Source: an uncultured Oscillospiraceae bacterium (lineage in GTDB: Bacteria > Bacillota > Clostridia > Oscillospirales > Oscillospiraceae). From it: a stretch of DNA of 64,000 nucleotides. Position 1 is the first letter of the stretch. The number at the start of each line of letters is the position of its first letter. Of the stretch, positions 8,484 through 15,866 are shown piece by piece. The notes beneath the pieces are model-generated. The model saw only the letters and a program-made list of their open reading frames with translations. It was not told the origin of the DNA and did no database searches. A program made the translations under genes and the position numbers. Location: NCBI GenBank assembly GCA_900764755.1, contig CAAFPE010000046.1, forward strand, positions 80,872 through 144,871, in the 5' to 3' direction.

Positions 8484-9038
8484 TTATTTACCTCCGTATG
8501 GCGTATTCAGTTTTATCTGCCCGTTGGGTTTTACCATCCAACCTGTGACAAAAGAAACATCGCCAAAGCCATCTTTCTTTGGAATAGTTACTCTGATATT
8601 GATTCTTTGTCCAAACATATTTAGCTTTCCGAGCTCATATTGCCCAGAGATATAACGTTCCCTCGCTTGCCGTTCTATCTCTGCTTGCAGCCATCTTGCA
8701 TCCTCGACAGTATATCCCCATTCTTTGAAGAGTTTTTCTTTATTATGTGTTTGCAGGCCGGTTGTGTTAAATAAATAAGGATCAAATTTACCATAATCGC
8801 TGTATACTGAAGCATTGCCAAACACTTCAGCATACGGAATAAGATCCAATGTGCAATGGCAGTAGGGATGATGTGGGCAGGGCGGCGCATTTCTTTCCGA
8901 AAACCAGCAGCCATCCAGCATCAAGCACTCTTCACAGTGGGTTTTGCCCTCTGAATGGTGCGTCCATTGGACCCAGCTTGGCTGCTCTGCCGTTTTCTGC
9001 GGCAGCAGCTTTCCTGTATATCGTTTGTAGTATATCAT
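8484..9038 (-). CDS. MuF-type phage head fragment fused to a toxin-like C-terminal domain
   Basis: The protein is 184 residues. The ATG at 9038 is chosen because GGAGG sits directly before it; an in-frame ATG at 9053 overlaps that site. Residues 35-62 hold a Cys/His cluster (C35, C38, C44, C54, C60, C62 with the HPYCHC pattern) like that at the C-terminal end of phage Mu gpF-type minor head proteins. The last 100 residues carry a helix followed by beta strands (RINIRVTIPKK, VSFVTGWMV, IKLNTPYGG), as in BECR-fold nuclease toxins attached to MuF proteins. The usual large head domain is absent, so this is a tail end or stand-alone toxin module. Active-site residues cannot be assigned with confidence. 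Confidence 0.72.
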   Translation of the reverse strand: MIYYKRYTGKLLPQKTAEQPSWVQWTHHSEGKTHCEECLMLDGCWFSERNAPPCPHHPYCHCTLDLIPYAEVFGNASVYSDYGKFDPYLFNTTGLQTHNKEKLFKEWGYTVEDARWLQAEIERQARERYISGQYELGKLNMFGQRINIRVTIPKKDGFGDVSFVTGWMVKPNGQIKLNTPYGGK

Positions 9039-9089
9039 ATTTCCTCCTATCATGTAAAATCAGGCTTTTATATATAGGCTGCAAAAGAA

Positions 9090-9115
9090 AAAGTTGTACA
9101 TTTCTGTACAACTTT
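9090..9115 (-). terminator. Hairpin upstream of the toxin-like gene
   Basis: Arms AAAGTTGTACA (9090-9100) and TGTACAACTTT (9105-9115) enclose TTTC. On the minus strand a T-rich stretch follows. It could end transcripts arriving from the tRNA-Pro side or be a control site before the toxin-like gene. Confidence 0.5.
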
Positions 9116-9133
9116 CAAAATAGAATTTACAAA
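9113..9133. repeat. Right imperfect direct repeat flanking the toxin-like cassette
   Basis: This is the partner of 8064-8085. It shares TTTCAAAAT at its left end and TTTACAAA at its right end, with a few differences between. The pair encloses about 1,030 bases. Confidence 0.4.
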
Positions 9134-9142
9134 TTATTAAAA

Positions 9143-9171
9143 ATGGGTGAGCCCCACAAGGGCTCACCCAT
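9143..9171 (-). terminator. Hairpin following repeat box A
   Basis: Twelve-base arms ATGGGTGAGCCC and GGGCTCACCCAT enclose CACAA. On the minus strand the stem is followed by TTTTTAATAA. It sits directly after box A in the direction of tRNA-Pro transcription. Confidence 0.65.
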
Positions 9172-9208
9172 GTAAAGGGTGGTTAAAACCGATATTTCTG
9201 CCAGGAAC
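9171..9208 (-). repeat. tRNA-trailer repeat box, copy A
   Basis: Read on the minus strand, 32 of 38 bases match the copy at 58655-58692, and all six differences are transitions. The core starts AAATATCG and ends CCTTTACA. On its upstream side are a GCCGCCC/GGGCGGC hairpin (9217-9233) and a CCAACTGCGA/TCGCAGTTGG inverted repeat (9237-9271). The CCAACTGCGACCCGCTT segment of the latter is also present before copy C. Confidence 0.65.
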
Positions 9209-9300
9209 AAAAAATAGCCGCCCGCAGGGCGGCCCACCAACTGCGAGCCCAGCGAAGCGGGTCGCAGTTGGAAAGGAGGGGAAAGGGAGCGGGTGGATGA

Positions 9301-9357
9301 CGACTTTTTTGCCGCAGGTATAAAAAGTCGTCGGAGCAAAGCAGACTTTGCTCCGAC
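9301..9357 (-). terminator. Two linked hairpins following repeat box B
   Basis: Perfect arms GTCGGAGCAAAG (9330-9341) and CTTTGCTCCGAC (9346-9357) form a hairpin. On the minus strand it is followed by ACTTTTTAT. That tail itself pairs with CGACTTTTT at 9301-9309. The stem sequence GTCGGAGCAA recurs in the terminator of tRNA-Ser at 58556. Confidence 0.6.
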
Positions 9358-9358
9358 G

Positions 9359-9390
9359 TGTAAAGGACGGTTAAAATCGATATTTTCAAT
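9359..9390 (-). repeat. tRNA-trailer repeat box, copy B
   Basis: The 27-base core matches copy A except for three positions (AAATATCGA, then TTTTAACCG, then TCCTTTACA). Like A it is followed on the minus strand by a hairpin, here with an unrelated stem. It is oriented the same way as tRNA-Pro. Confidence 0.6.
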
Positions 9391-9436
9391 GATTGAGACA
9401 GCAGCAGGAGAACTGGCAAACCGGACTTCTGACCGG

Positions 9437-9551
9437 CGGCGCATTTGCGCCGTACGAGCGTTTTGCCGCAGGCAAAACCTCGGCGCAGGGCGAATTCACT
9501 TCGCCCGAGCACTTAAATCGCCGGAGGGTGGAACCGCCCTTTGGGCAGCGG
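9437..9551. repeat. Cluster of four small hairpins
   Basis: Short perfect inverted repeats follow each other: CGGCGC/GCGCCG (9437-9452), GTTTTGCC/GGCAAAAC (9460-9478), GGGCGAA/TTCGCCC (9488-9506) and CCGCCC/GGGC-GCGG (9534-9551). No coding frame is supported here. The arrangement looks like a small REP-type element between tRNA-Pro and repeat box B. Confidence 0.5.
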
Positions 9552-9559
9552 AACCCCAA

Positions 9560-9596
9560 AAATAAAGACATCTGCTGGAAGCAGATGTCTTTATTT
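9560..9596 (-). terminator. Terminator of tRNA-Pro
   Basis: Perfect 17-base arms (9560-9576 and 9580-9596) enclose GGA. On the minus strand the stem ends in a T-rich run. It begins 4 bases after the tRNA CCA end. Confidence 0.85.
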
Positions 9597-9600
9597 TTTT

Positions 9601-9677
9601 TGGTCGGAGTGCCGGGATTCGAACCCGGGGCCTCTTGGACCCGAACCAAGCGCGATACCAAGCTTCGCCACACCCCG
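9601..9677 (-). tRNA. tRNA-Pro (anticodon CGG)
   Basis: The 77-base sequence folds as a cloverleaf. The acceptor CGGGGTG pairs with CACTCCG, the anticodon stem CTTGG/CCAAG holds loop TTCGGGT (anticodon CGG), and the T-arm loop is GTTCGAATC. CCA is encoded. It reads proline CCG codons, common in this GC-rich genome. Confidence 0.95.
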
Positions 9678-9694
9678 ATGATGAAAGCTATTCT

Positions 9695-9723
9695 ATTATA
9701 GTAACTTCCCGTCCAACTGTCAA
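9695..9723 (-). promoter_or_regulatory. Sigma-A promoter of tRNA-Pro
   Basis: On the minus strand, consensus TTGACA (9718-9723) and TATAAT (9695-9700) are exactly 17 bases apart, about 18 bases before the tRNA. Both hexamers are perfect, as expected for a stable RNA. Confidence 0.9.
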
Positions 9724-9793
9724 GAGGAATATTGGAAACTTCCCGGGAATATCCTAAAGAGTCCGAAAGAGACCAGATGAGGGAGGGGTCGGA

Positions 9794-10804
9794 ATGTACA
9801 ACCAGTCTGCACAGTGGGTCCGCCGAAGGAGAAGAGCGCGTCCGCCCAGACCAGCGGAGCGGGGGAGAAGGCCGGTGCCGCGCTCCCGGGAGCGGGTGCG
9901 CCTGATCCAGCTGGGGGTCTGCCTGGCCCTCTTCCTGGCGGTTTTTGTGGGGCGGGGGGCGTCGCCCGCCAGCCGGATGGCCCAGCTCCAGCAGCGGCTC
10001 CAGACGGTGCTGACGGCGGACACCGACTTCCGGGCCGCCTTTTCCGCTCTGGGGGAAGCCCTGTCCGGTCAGGGCCCCATCCTGGGGGAGCTGGGGGAAT
10101 TCTGCATCCAAGTGTTCGGCGCGGAGGGCGGTCTGCCGGAGAGGGCGGAGGACTACGCCGCAGAGGCGGCCTTTCAAGCGGAGCAGGACTTTCTCAACCG
10201 GCCGACTGGGATCCCAGAGCAGGCGGCCCACTATCTTCGCCTGGATCAGGTCCCAGAGGACTGGCTTGCGCTGCCGCAGGCAGCTGCACCGGCGCAGGTC
10301 CAGGAGGAACCGGCGGCCCCGGCGGTGGGAACGGTCATCCTTCGGGCGGATTACACAGGGCCTGCTCTGCCGGAAAACTACACCATGGACCAGATCTCTC
10401 TGGGGGAGCTTCAGACGGTGACCCCGCTGCTGGGCCGTCTGCGCTCTGCCTACGGCTATCGGGACCACCCTGTGGACGGGGAATACAAGTTTCACAACGG
10501 GGTGGACATTGGTGGGCAGGAGGGAGATACTATCGGGGCCTTTGCTGACGGGACAGTGGACTACATCGGGGAAAATGATACCCACGGCCTGTATCTCCAG
10601 CTGGACCATGGGAACGGGATCAAATCCTTTTACGCCCATTGCAGCAAGCTGTGTGTGTCCAAAGGACAGCTGGTGGCGGCAGGGGAGAAGGTGGCGGAGG
10701 TGGGCTCCACCGGAGTGGCCACCGGCCCCCACCTCCATCTGGAACTGAAGTGGAACGGCCTGCACCTGGACCCCTCCTACTATGTGGAGTTTCTGAGCGT
10801 TTGA
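9794..10804 (+). CDS. spoIVFA: SpoIVFA-like M23 peptidase-family sporulation protein
   Basis: This 336-residue protein has a basic N-terminus, one membrane helix (about 37-57) and a C-terminal LytM/M23 domain with HNGVDIGG and HLHLE zinc motifs. SpoIVFA anchors and restrains the SpoIVFB protease in the outer forespore membrane until sigma-K is to be activated. The identity rests on the membrane-M23 layout and on the SpoIVFB-like protease 2 bases downstream. Both zinc motifs look intact, so peptidase activity cannot be excluded. GGGAGGGG precedes the ATG. It is divergent from tRNA-Pro. Confidence 0.85.
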   Translation: MYNQSAQWVRRRRRARPPRPAERGRRPVPRSRERVRLIQLGVCLALFLAVFVGRGASPASRMAQLQQRLQTVLTADTDFRAAFSALGEALSGQGPILGELGEFCIQVFGAEGGLPERAEDYAAEAAFQAEQDFLNRPTGIPEQAAHYLRLDQVPEDWLALPQAAAPAQVQEEPAAPAVGTVILRADYTGPALPENYTMDQISLGELQTVTPLLGRLRSAYGYRDHPVDGEYKFHNGVDIGGQEGDTIGAFADGTVDYIGENDTHGLYLQLDHGNGIKSFYAHCSKLCVSKGQLVAAGEKVAEVGSTGVATGPHLHLELKWNGLHLDPSYYVEFLSV

Positions 10805-10806
10805 GG

Positions 10807-11409
10807 ATGCGTCTGGGCAGGGTGGAGGTCACCGGCGGCTTCCTGCTGCTGACCGCGTGGCTCAACTATCTGGACCGCCAGGGTGTGGTCCCACTGGCGC
10901 TGCTGGCCTGCGCACTCCATGAGCTGGGCCACTGGGCGGTCCTCCGGGCGCTGGGGGCCCGGGTGCGGAGGGTGCGGCTGACGTCGGTGGGGGCGGAGAT
11001 GGAGGTGGACCGGGGACTGTCCTATGGGAGTGAGCTGCTGGCCGCTCTGGCCGGGCCGGGGGTCAACCTGGCGCTGGCCCTGGCCTTCAGCCCGCTGCCG
11101 GGAGGCGGGCTGTTTGCCGGACTGAATCTGGCGCTGGCCTGCTTCAACCTGCTGCCTGTAGGGCAGCTGGACGGGGGGCGGGTGCTCCGGTGTGTGCTGG
11201 CCTGGCTGCTGGGTCCCGCCCGGGCCCACTGGCTCGGGGCGCGTCTGGACCAGTTCCTCACCGCTGGACTGCTCCTTTTGGGGGCTCTGCTGGTATGCTT
11301 TGGAGGGACTGCCACATTATTTCTGACCTCATGCTGGTTATTTTCTGCGCTGTATCCGGAAAAGGAAGGAAAAAGGACTTGTCATATCCGGCGGAAACAG
11401 GTAAAATAG
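10807..11409 (+). CDS. spoIVFB: SpoIVFB-like intramembrane zinc protease (M50)
   Basis: The protein is 200 residues from the ATG directly after the spoIVFA stop. HELGH (38-42) and NLLPVGQLDGGRVL (about 115-128) are the paired M50 active-site motifs, set in membrane helices. SpoIVFB cuts pro-sigma-K in the mother cell. A longer upstream reading of the same frame lies inside spoIVFA and is rejected. No CBS domain is present, as in B. subtilis SpoIVFB. Coupled translation with spoIVFA supports the assignment. Confidence 0.87.
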   Translation: MRLGRVEVTGGFLLLTAWLNYLDRQGVVPLALLACALHELGHWAVLRALGARVRRVRLTSVGAEMEVDRGLSYGSELLAALAGPGVNLALALAFSPLPGGGLFAGLNLALACFNLLPVGQLDGGRVLRCVLAWLLGPARAHWLGARLDQFLTAGLLLLGALLVCFGGTATLFLTSCWLFSALYPEKEGKRTCHIRRKQVK

Positions 11410-11443
11410 AATTTACCTATGCAGAGAGAACTGGAGGAGCGTC

Positions 11444-13288
11444 ATGAATCGGACACTGGAGCATATCCTGCCAAAGGTGCAGAAGCCTGCCCGCTACACG
11501 GGGGGAGAATATAACGCCATTGTAAAGGATCGGCGGACGGTGGACACCCGATATGCCCTGTGCTTTCCGGACACCTATGAGATCGGTATGTCCAACCTGG
11601 GCTGCCGGATCCTGTACGGCCTGATGAACGAGGTAGACGGCCTCTGGTGCGAGCGCTGCTATGCCCCCTGGGGGGACATGGAGGATGAGATGCGCCGGGA
11701 GGGGTTGCTGCTCTATGGTCTGGAGAGCGGCGACCCCATTTCCGATTTCGACATCATTGGCTTTTCCCTGGGCTATGAGATGGCGTACAGCAACGTGCTG
11801 AATATGCTGGATCTGGCGGGGCTGCCTCTGCGCTCCGCCGACCGGCCGGAGTTGACCCCGCTGATCGTGGCGGGGGGGACCTGCGCCTATAATCCGGAGC
11901 CCCTGGCCCCCTTTATCGACCTGTTCGTGGTGGGCGAGGGCGAGGAGGTCACCCTGGAGTACGTTCAGCTCTACCGTCAGGCCCGGGAGGAGTGCTGGTC
12001 CAAGGAGGAGTTCCTCCAGGAGGCCGCCCAGATCCCGGGGATCTATGTCCCGGCGTTCTATGAGCCGGTGTACCGGGAGGACGGCACACTGGAGGAAATG
12101 CGCCTCCGGGAGGGCTCCGGCGCTCCGGAGATGGTGCGCAAGCGTGTGGTGGAGAATATGGACGACGCCTATTTTCCCGTCAAGACCATCATTCCCTCCA
12201 CAGAGATCGTCCATGACCGGGTGATGCTGGAGCTGTTCCGGGGCTGTATCCGGGGCTGCCGCTTTTGCCAGGCGGGCTATGTTTACCGCCCGGTGCGCTC
12301 CCGCAGCCCGGAGCTGCTGGCCCAGTACGGCAAGTCGGCCTGTGAGGACTCGGGCTATCAGGAGATGACCCTGTCCTCCCTGTCCTCTACGGACTATCCC
12401 TGTCTGCTGGAACTGTGCGATGATCTGCTGGACTACTGCGCACCCAGGGACATCGGCCTGTCCCTGCCCTCCATGCGGGCGGACACCTTCTCCATGAACC
12501 TGATGGAGCGGCTCCAGCGGGTGAGAAAGGGCGGCCTGACCTTTGCCCCGGAGGCGGGCACTCAGCGCCTGCGGGACGCCATCAATAAAAACCTGCGGGA
12601 GGAGGACCTGCTCCAGTCGGTGCGCACCGCCTTCACCGGCGGATGGAACGGGGTGAAACTCTACTTCATGCTGGGCCTGCCCACCGAGACGGACGAGGAC
12701 GTGCTGGGCATTGCCGATCTGGCCCGGAAGGTGTACTTTGCCTGGCGGGAGTGCTCCCCCAACAAAGCCCGGGGCGTGCGGATCACTGTGTCCACCTCCT
12801 GGTTCGTGCCAAAGCCCAATACTGCCTTCCAGTGGGACGCCCAGATCCCGGTGGAGGAGTATCAGCGCCGGGTGGACCTGCTGCGGGACGCCCTGAAACG
12901 GGACAAGTCCATCACCTATAACTGGCACGATCCCCAGACCAGCTATCTGGAGGCCATCTTCTCCCGGGGCGACCGGCGGCTGGCCGATGTGCTGGAGTGG
13001 GCCTGGCAGCACGGAGCCAAGTTTGACTCGTGGAGCGAATATTTTGACTTTCAGCGTTGGATGGACGCCCTGGACGCCTGCGGTCTGGACGGAGATTTTT
13101 ACGCCCACCGGGAGCGGCCCCGGGACGAGGTGTTCCCCTGGAGCCGCATCGACCCCATGGTCACCCCGGAGTTCCTCTGGCGGGAGCGGGAGCTGTGCTA
13201 TCAGAGCGTGACCACCCCGGACTGCCGCACCCGCTGCTCTGGCTGCGGGGCCAACAGACTGCTTTCAGGAGGTGTGTGCAATGGCTGA
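11444..13288 (+). CDS. B12-binding radical SAM protein, TIGR03960-like
   Basis: This 614-residue protein has an N-terminal cobalamin-binding-like region (about 40-210). The radical SAM cluster motif follows in RGCIRGCRFCQAGY near residue 267, with three Cys for the 4Fe-4S cluster. The C-terminal tail ends in a Cys-rich stretch (CRTRCSGCG). The exact reaction of this family is not known to me. It is regularly followed by the DUF2344/TIGR03936 partner, as here. GGAGGAGC lies 6 bases before the ATG. The upstream AATAGAATTTAC run after spoIVFB may hold its promoter. Confidence 0.88.
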   Translation: MNRTLEHILPKVQKPARYTGGEYNAIVKDRRTVDTRYALCFPDTYEIGMSNLGCRILYGLMNEVDGLWCERCYAPWGDMEDEMRREGLLLYGLESGDPISDFDIIGFSLGYEMAYSNVLNMLDLAGLPLRSADRPELTPLIVAGGTCAYNPEPLAPFIDLFVVGEGEEVTLEYVQLYRQAREECWSKEEFLQEAAQIPGIYVPAFYEPVYREDGTLEEMRLREGSGAPEMVRKRVVENMDDAYFPVKTIIPSTEIVHDRVMLELFRGCIRGCRFCQAGYVYRPVRSRSPELLAQYGKSACEDSGYQEMTLSSLSSTDYPCLLELCDDLLDYCAPRDIGLSLPSMRADTFSMNLMERLQRVRKGGLTFAPEAGTQRLRDAINKNLREEDLLQSVRTAFTGGWNGVKLYFMLGLPTETDEDVLGIADLARKVYFAWRECSPNKARGVRITVSTSWFVPKPNTAFQWDAQIPVEEYQRRVDLLRDALKRDKSITYNWHDPQTSYLEAIFSRGDRRLADVLEWAWQHGAKFDSWSEYFDFQRWMDALDACGLDGDFYAHRERPRDEVFPWSRIDPMVTPEFLWRERELCYQSVTTPDCRTRCSGCGANRLLSGGVCNG

Positions 13289-13946
13289 CCGGCTGCTGTT
13301 TTCCAAGACAGGGCGGGCGAAGTATATCTCCCATCTGGACCTGATGCGGACCTTCCAGCGGGCCTTTGCCCGGGCGGGCATCTCGATCAAGCATACCGAG
13401 GGCTTCAACCCACATCCCTTTGTCTCCATCGCCCTGCCCCTGTCTGTGGGCTACTCCAGCCAGTGTGAGATCCTGGAGTTCGGCCTGCTGGAGGGCACCG
13501 ATCCGGAGGAGGTCCCCCGTCGTCTCACCGCCGCCATGCCGGAGGGCATCATTATCCACCAGTGCTATCCGGCGCAGCGGAAGCTGAAGGAACTGACCTA
13601 CCTCAATTACATTATGAATTTTGAGTATTCCGAGGGCCGCCCCCAGGAGTCTGAGCCCGCCATGCAGGAGCTGCTCCGCCGGGACAGCCTGGTCATCCGG
13701 AAAAAGTCCAACAAGGCCAAGGCGGGCTATACGGAGGTGGAGCTGATCCCACTGATCCAGGGGTTCAATCTGGAGTGCCAGAGCGACACCCTCACCCTGG
13801 ACGCGGTGGTGCGGGCCCAGAATCCGGGCCTCAATCCGGAGTTGATCCGGGCTGCCTTCTGCCGGGAGTATCCCGGCCTGGCGCCAGATTTCGTCACCTT
13901 CCACCGCCGGGAGGTGCTGGACGGAGAGGGAAAGCCCTTCCGCTGA
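13281..13946 (+). CDS. Radical SAM-associated protein, DUF2344/TIGR03936-like
   Basis: The protein is 221 residues from the ATG at 13281, where AGGAGG sits 8 bases upstream; a GTG at 13272 lies inside that ribosome site. It begins with the family-typical LLFSKTGRAKYISHLDLMR and has FNPHPFVSIALPLSVG near residue 45. It overlaps the radical SAM gene by 8 bases. In many bacteria these two genes sit beside rng and rplU; here yebC follows instead. The pair is presumed to act together, possibly on RNA or a ribosome-linked substrate, but this is inference. Confidence 0.87.
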   Translation: MADRLLFSKTGRAKYISHLDLMRTFQRAFARAGISIKHTEGFNPHPFVSIALPLSVGYSSQCEILEFGLLEGTDPEEVPRRLTAAMPEGIIIHQCYPAQRKLKELTYLNYIMNFEYSEGRPQESEPAMQELLRRDSLVIRKKSNKAKAGYTEVELIPLIQGFNLECQSDTLTLDAVVRAQNPGLNPELIRAAFCREYPGLAPDFVTFHRREVLDGEGKPFR

Positions 13947-13952
13947 GAGGGG

Positions 13953-13981
13953 TTGTCAACGGCGGCGGAAAGTGATATAAT
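13953..13981 (+). promoter_or_regulatory. Sigma-A promoter of yebC
   Basis: TTGTCA (13953-13958) and TATAAT (13976-13981) are 17 bases apart, 56 bases before the yebC start and directly after the previous stop codon. Confidence 0.8.
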
Positions 13982-14037
13982 ATCTGCGCTTTTGACTGTA
14001 CTGCGCAGGCATTGAATACAGAGAAGGGAAGATTTTC

Positions 14038-14766
14038 ATGTCCGGACATTCCAAGTGGCACAACATACAGAAAACCAAGGGCGCGGCTGACGCCAAGCGC
14101 TCCCAGATCTTTACCAAGATCGCCCGCGAGATGATCGTGGCGGTCAAGACCGGCGGCAGCGGCGACCCCGCCAACAACTCCCGCCTGGCGGCTGTGATCG
14201 CCAAGGCCAAGGCGGCCAATATGCCCAACGACAATATCAAGCGCACCATCGACAAGGCGCTGGGTGCCGGGAACACCGATAACTTTGAGAATGTGGTGTA
14301 CGAGGGCTACGGCCCCAACGGCGTGGCCGTCATCGTGGACGCCCTCACGGATAACCGCAACCGCACCGCGCCCGAGGTGCGCCACCTGCTGGACAAGTAC
14401 GGCAAGGGCCTGGGCGCCACCGGCTGTGTGTCCTGGTCCTTTGACCGCAAGGGCGTGATCGTCATGGACTCTGAGGATCTGGACGAGGATACTGTGATGA
14501 TGGACGCTCTGGAGACCGGAGCCGATGATATGCAGGCCGAGGATGAGGTCTTTGAGATCTACACTGACCCGGATGTCTTTAATGACGTGGTGGCTGGCCT
14601 GGAGGCCAAGGGCTACACCTTCCTGGAGGCCTCTGTCCAGATGGTTCCCCAGAACTACGTGAAGCTTACCGACGAAGAGGACATCAAGAACATGGAGAAG
14701 CTTTTGGAGTTCCTGGAGGATAACGATGACGTGCAGAACGTCTACCACAACTGGGAGCAGGACTAA
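14038..14766 (+). CDS. yebC: YebC/PmpR-family DNA- or ribosome-associated regulator
   Basis: The protein is 242 residues with the family signature at the N-terminus (MSGHSKWHNIQKTKG) and full length. It is acidic in the C-terminal half. YebC proteins have been described as transcription regulators and, for one subgroup, as factors easing ribosome stalling at proline runs; which applies here is not visible. The upstream AGAAGGGAAG serves as the ribosome site. It has its own promoter and terminator, so it is monocistronic. Confidence 0.95.
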   Translation: MSGHSKWHNIQKTKGAADAKRSQIFTKIAREMIVAVKTGGSGDPANNSRLAAVIAKAKAANMPNDNIKRTIDKALGAGNTDNFENVVYEGYGPNGVAVIVDALTDNRNRTAPEVRHLLDKYGKGLGATGCVSWSFDRKGVIVMDSEDLDEDTVMMDALETGADDMQAEDEVFEIYTDPDVFNDVVAGLEAKGYTFLEASVQMVPQNYVKLTDEEDIKNMEKLLEFLEDNDDVQNVYHNWEQD

Positions 14767-14874
14767 TGATTTCCGGCCCTAAAATTTCATGATTGCAGCT
14801 GGAAATATTTGAAAGTACCCGGAGATAAGTTTTTGGCTGTAATATACAAATTTTTCTTGCCATGACATAATGTG

Positions 14875-14915
14875 AAAGATCCCCCGCCTGTTTTGAGAGC
14901 AGGCGGGGGATCTTT
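14875..14915 (+). terminator. Rho-independent terminator of yebC
   Basis: Sixteen-base arms (14875-14890 and 14900-14915) pair perfectly around a 9-base loop. The 3' arm runs into TCTTTTCTTTT. Confidence 0.9.
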
Positions 14916-15866
14916 TCTTTTGGTTTTATGATGTTTTGTCACTCGAGATCTTGATTTTAGACAATCTTAAAGAAAAGGCTTCCGAGGGCAAATTTGACGC
15001 TTATACCGAAGCGCTGTAATGCGTTCAGCAATATATCGCTCATTCATTGGATCACCTCTGAAAATAGATGATGCCTGAATTTTGTTTTGTGAACTCCGAT
15101 TTTGGAAGTGGTTCAGGATGAGGATAAACTTCTAAAACTTGTCTTTTCATACTATAACTAGTATAATAGTTTAAAATAAAACATTCCACACCGGACAGTC
15201 ATATCCAGAAACTCCCGCTCATTTGCGTGCGCCCATCTCTGGGCAGAGGCGGGAGGGTCGGAAAGAAACATGATCCTTCAAAAAAGAGTTGGGAATCCAG
15301 AAAAATTTCTTCCGATGTAAAACCGAAAGAACTGTTGGTGTGTCTGAAAGAATAGAACGGCTCAAATAAATAGAACATCTGATTTTACCAAAGGAGAGAG
15401 AAAAATTGAGAGAACAGGAAGAGAACCTGTGAATCGTGAACGACATGATCCCGACCTTGAAGCAAGAGCGACAGCCTGTACACAGAGGCGGCGTCCAGCC
15501 AAGAGCATTTGAGCCAAATGCAGGCGGAACTGGATGCGAACAGGGCAAAAAAGGGTGGAGAAAGGGGGCGTTTGTAGGCGGCGGTGAATTCCGGTGTGGC
15601 GGCCACATTCTCCGTTTTGACCTTTGCCTCTTCCCGCCGATATTGGCCCCGCTGCTTCACCGGGAAAAATTATTGCTAAAAATTTTCACACATATAAAAC
15701 CGGAACCCATCTCCCCGTGTCCATATCAGCAGAGAGGTAAATTTTCAGGATGGGAGTGGTTGGGTTGACATTTTACCAGTGGCTGCGCCAAATTTTACAA
15801 AAAGAGGCGAACCGCCTTGCCCCCTGCGGAACAATCACAAAAAAGTGTTGGAGTGTGTAGAAAAAC
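14916..15866. other. Gene-poor stretch with weak coding traces
   Basis: No intact gene is supported in these 950 bases. Short traces look protein-like: one near 14951-15054 reads KEKASEGKFDAYTEAL and then meets a stop. Another near 15467-15570 reads SLYTEAASSQEHLSQMQAEL in a frame opened by a shift. Both could be remnants of decayed mobile-element genes, but neither is identified. A TTGACA at 15765 lies before the sigma-factor gene without a good -10 element. Confidence 0.4.

Noticed and set aside
8069..9128. 12-base inverted repeat AAAATAGAATTT flanking the toxin-like cassette
   Set aside because: The same phrase occurs again near 11404 in an ordinary intergenic gap, so it is likely chance; the direct-repeat reading of the same bases is kept only at low confidence.
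9386..10765. 459-codon minus-strand frame across tRNA-Pro and spoIVFA
   Set aside because: It runs through a tRNA and hairpins and opposes a recognised gene.
11417..13108. 563-codon minus-strand frame opposite the radical SAM gene
   Set aside because: It is a shadow of a well-supported gene, without motifs.
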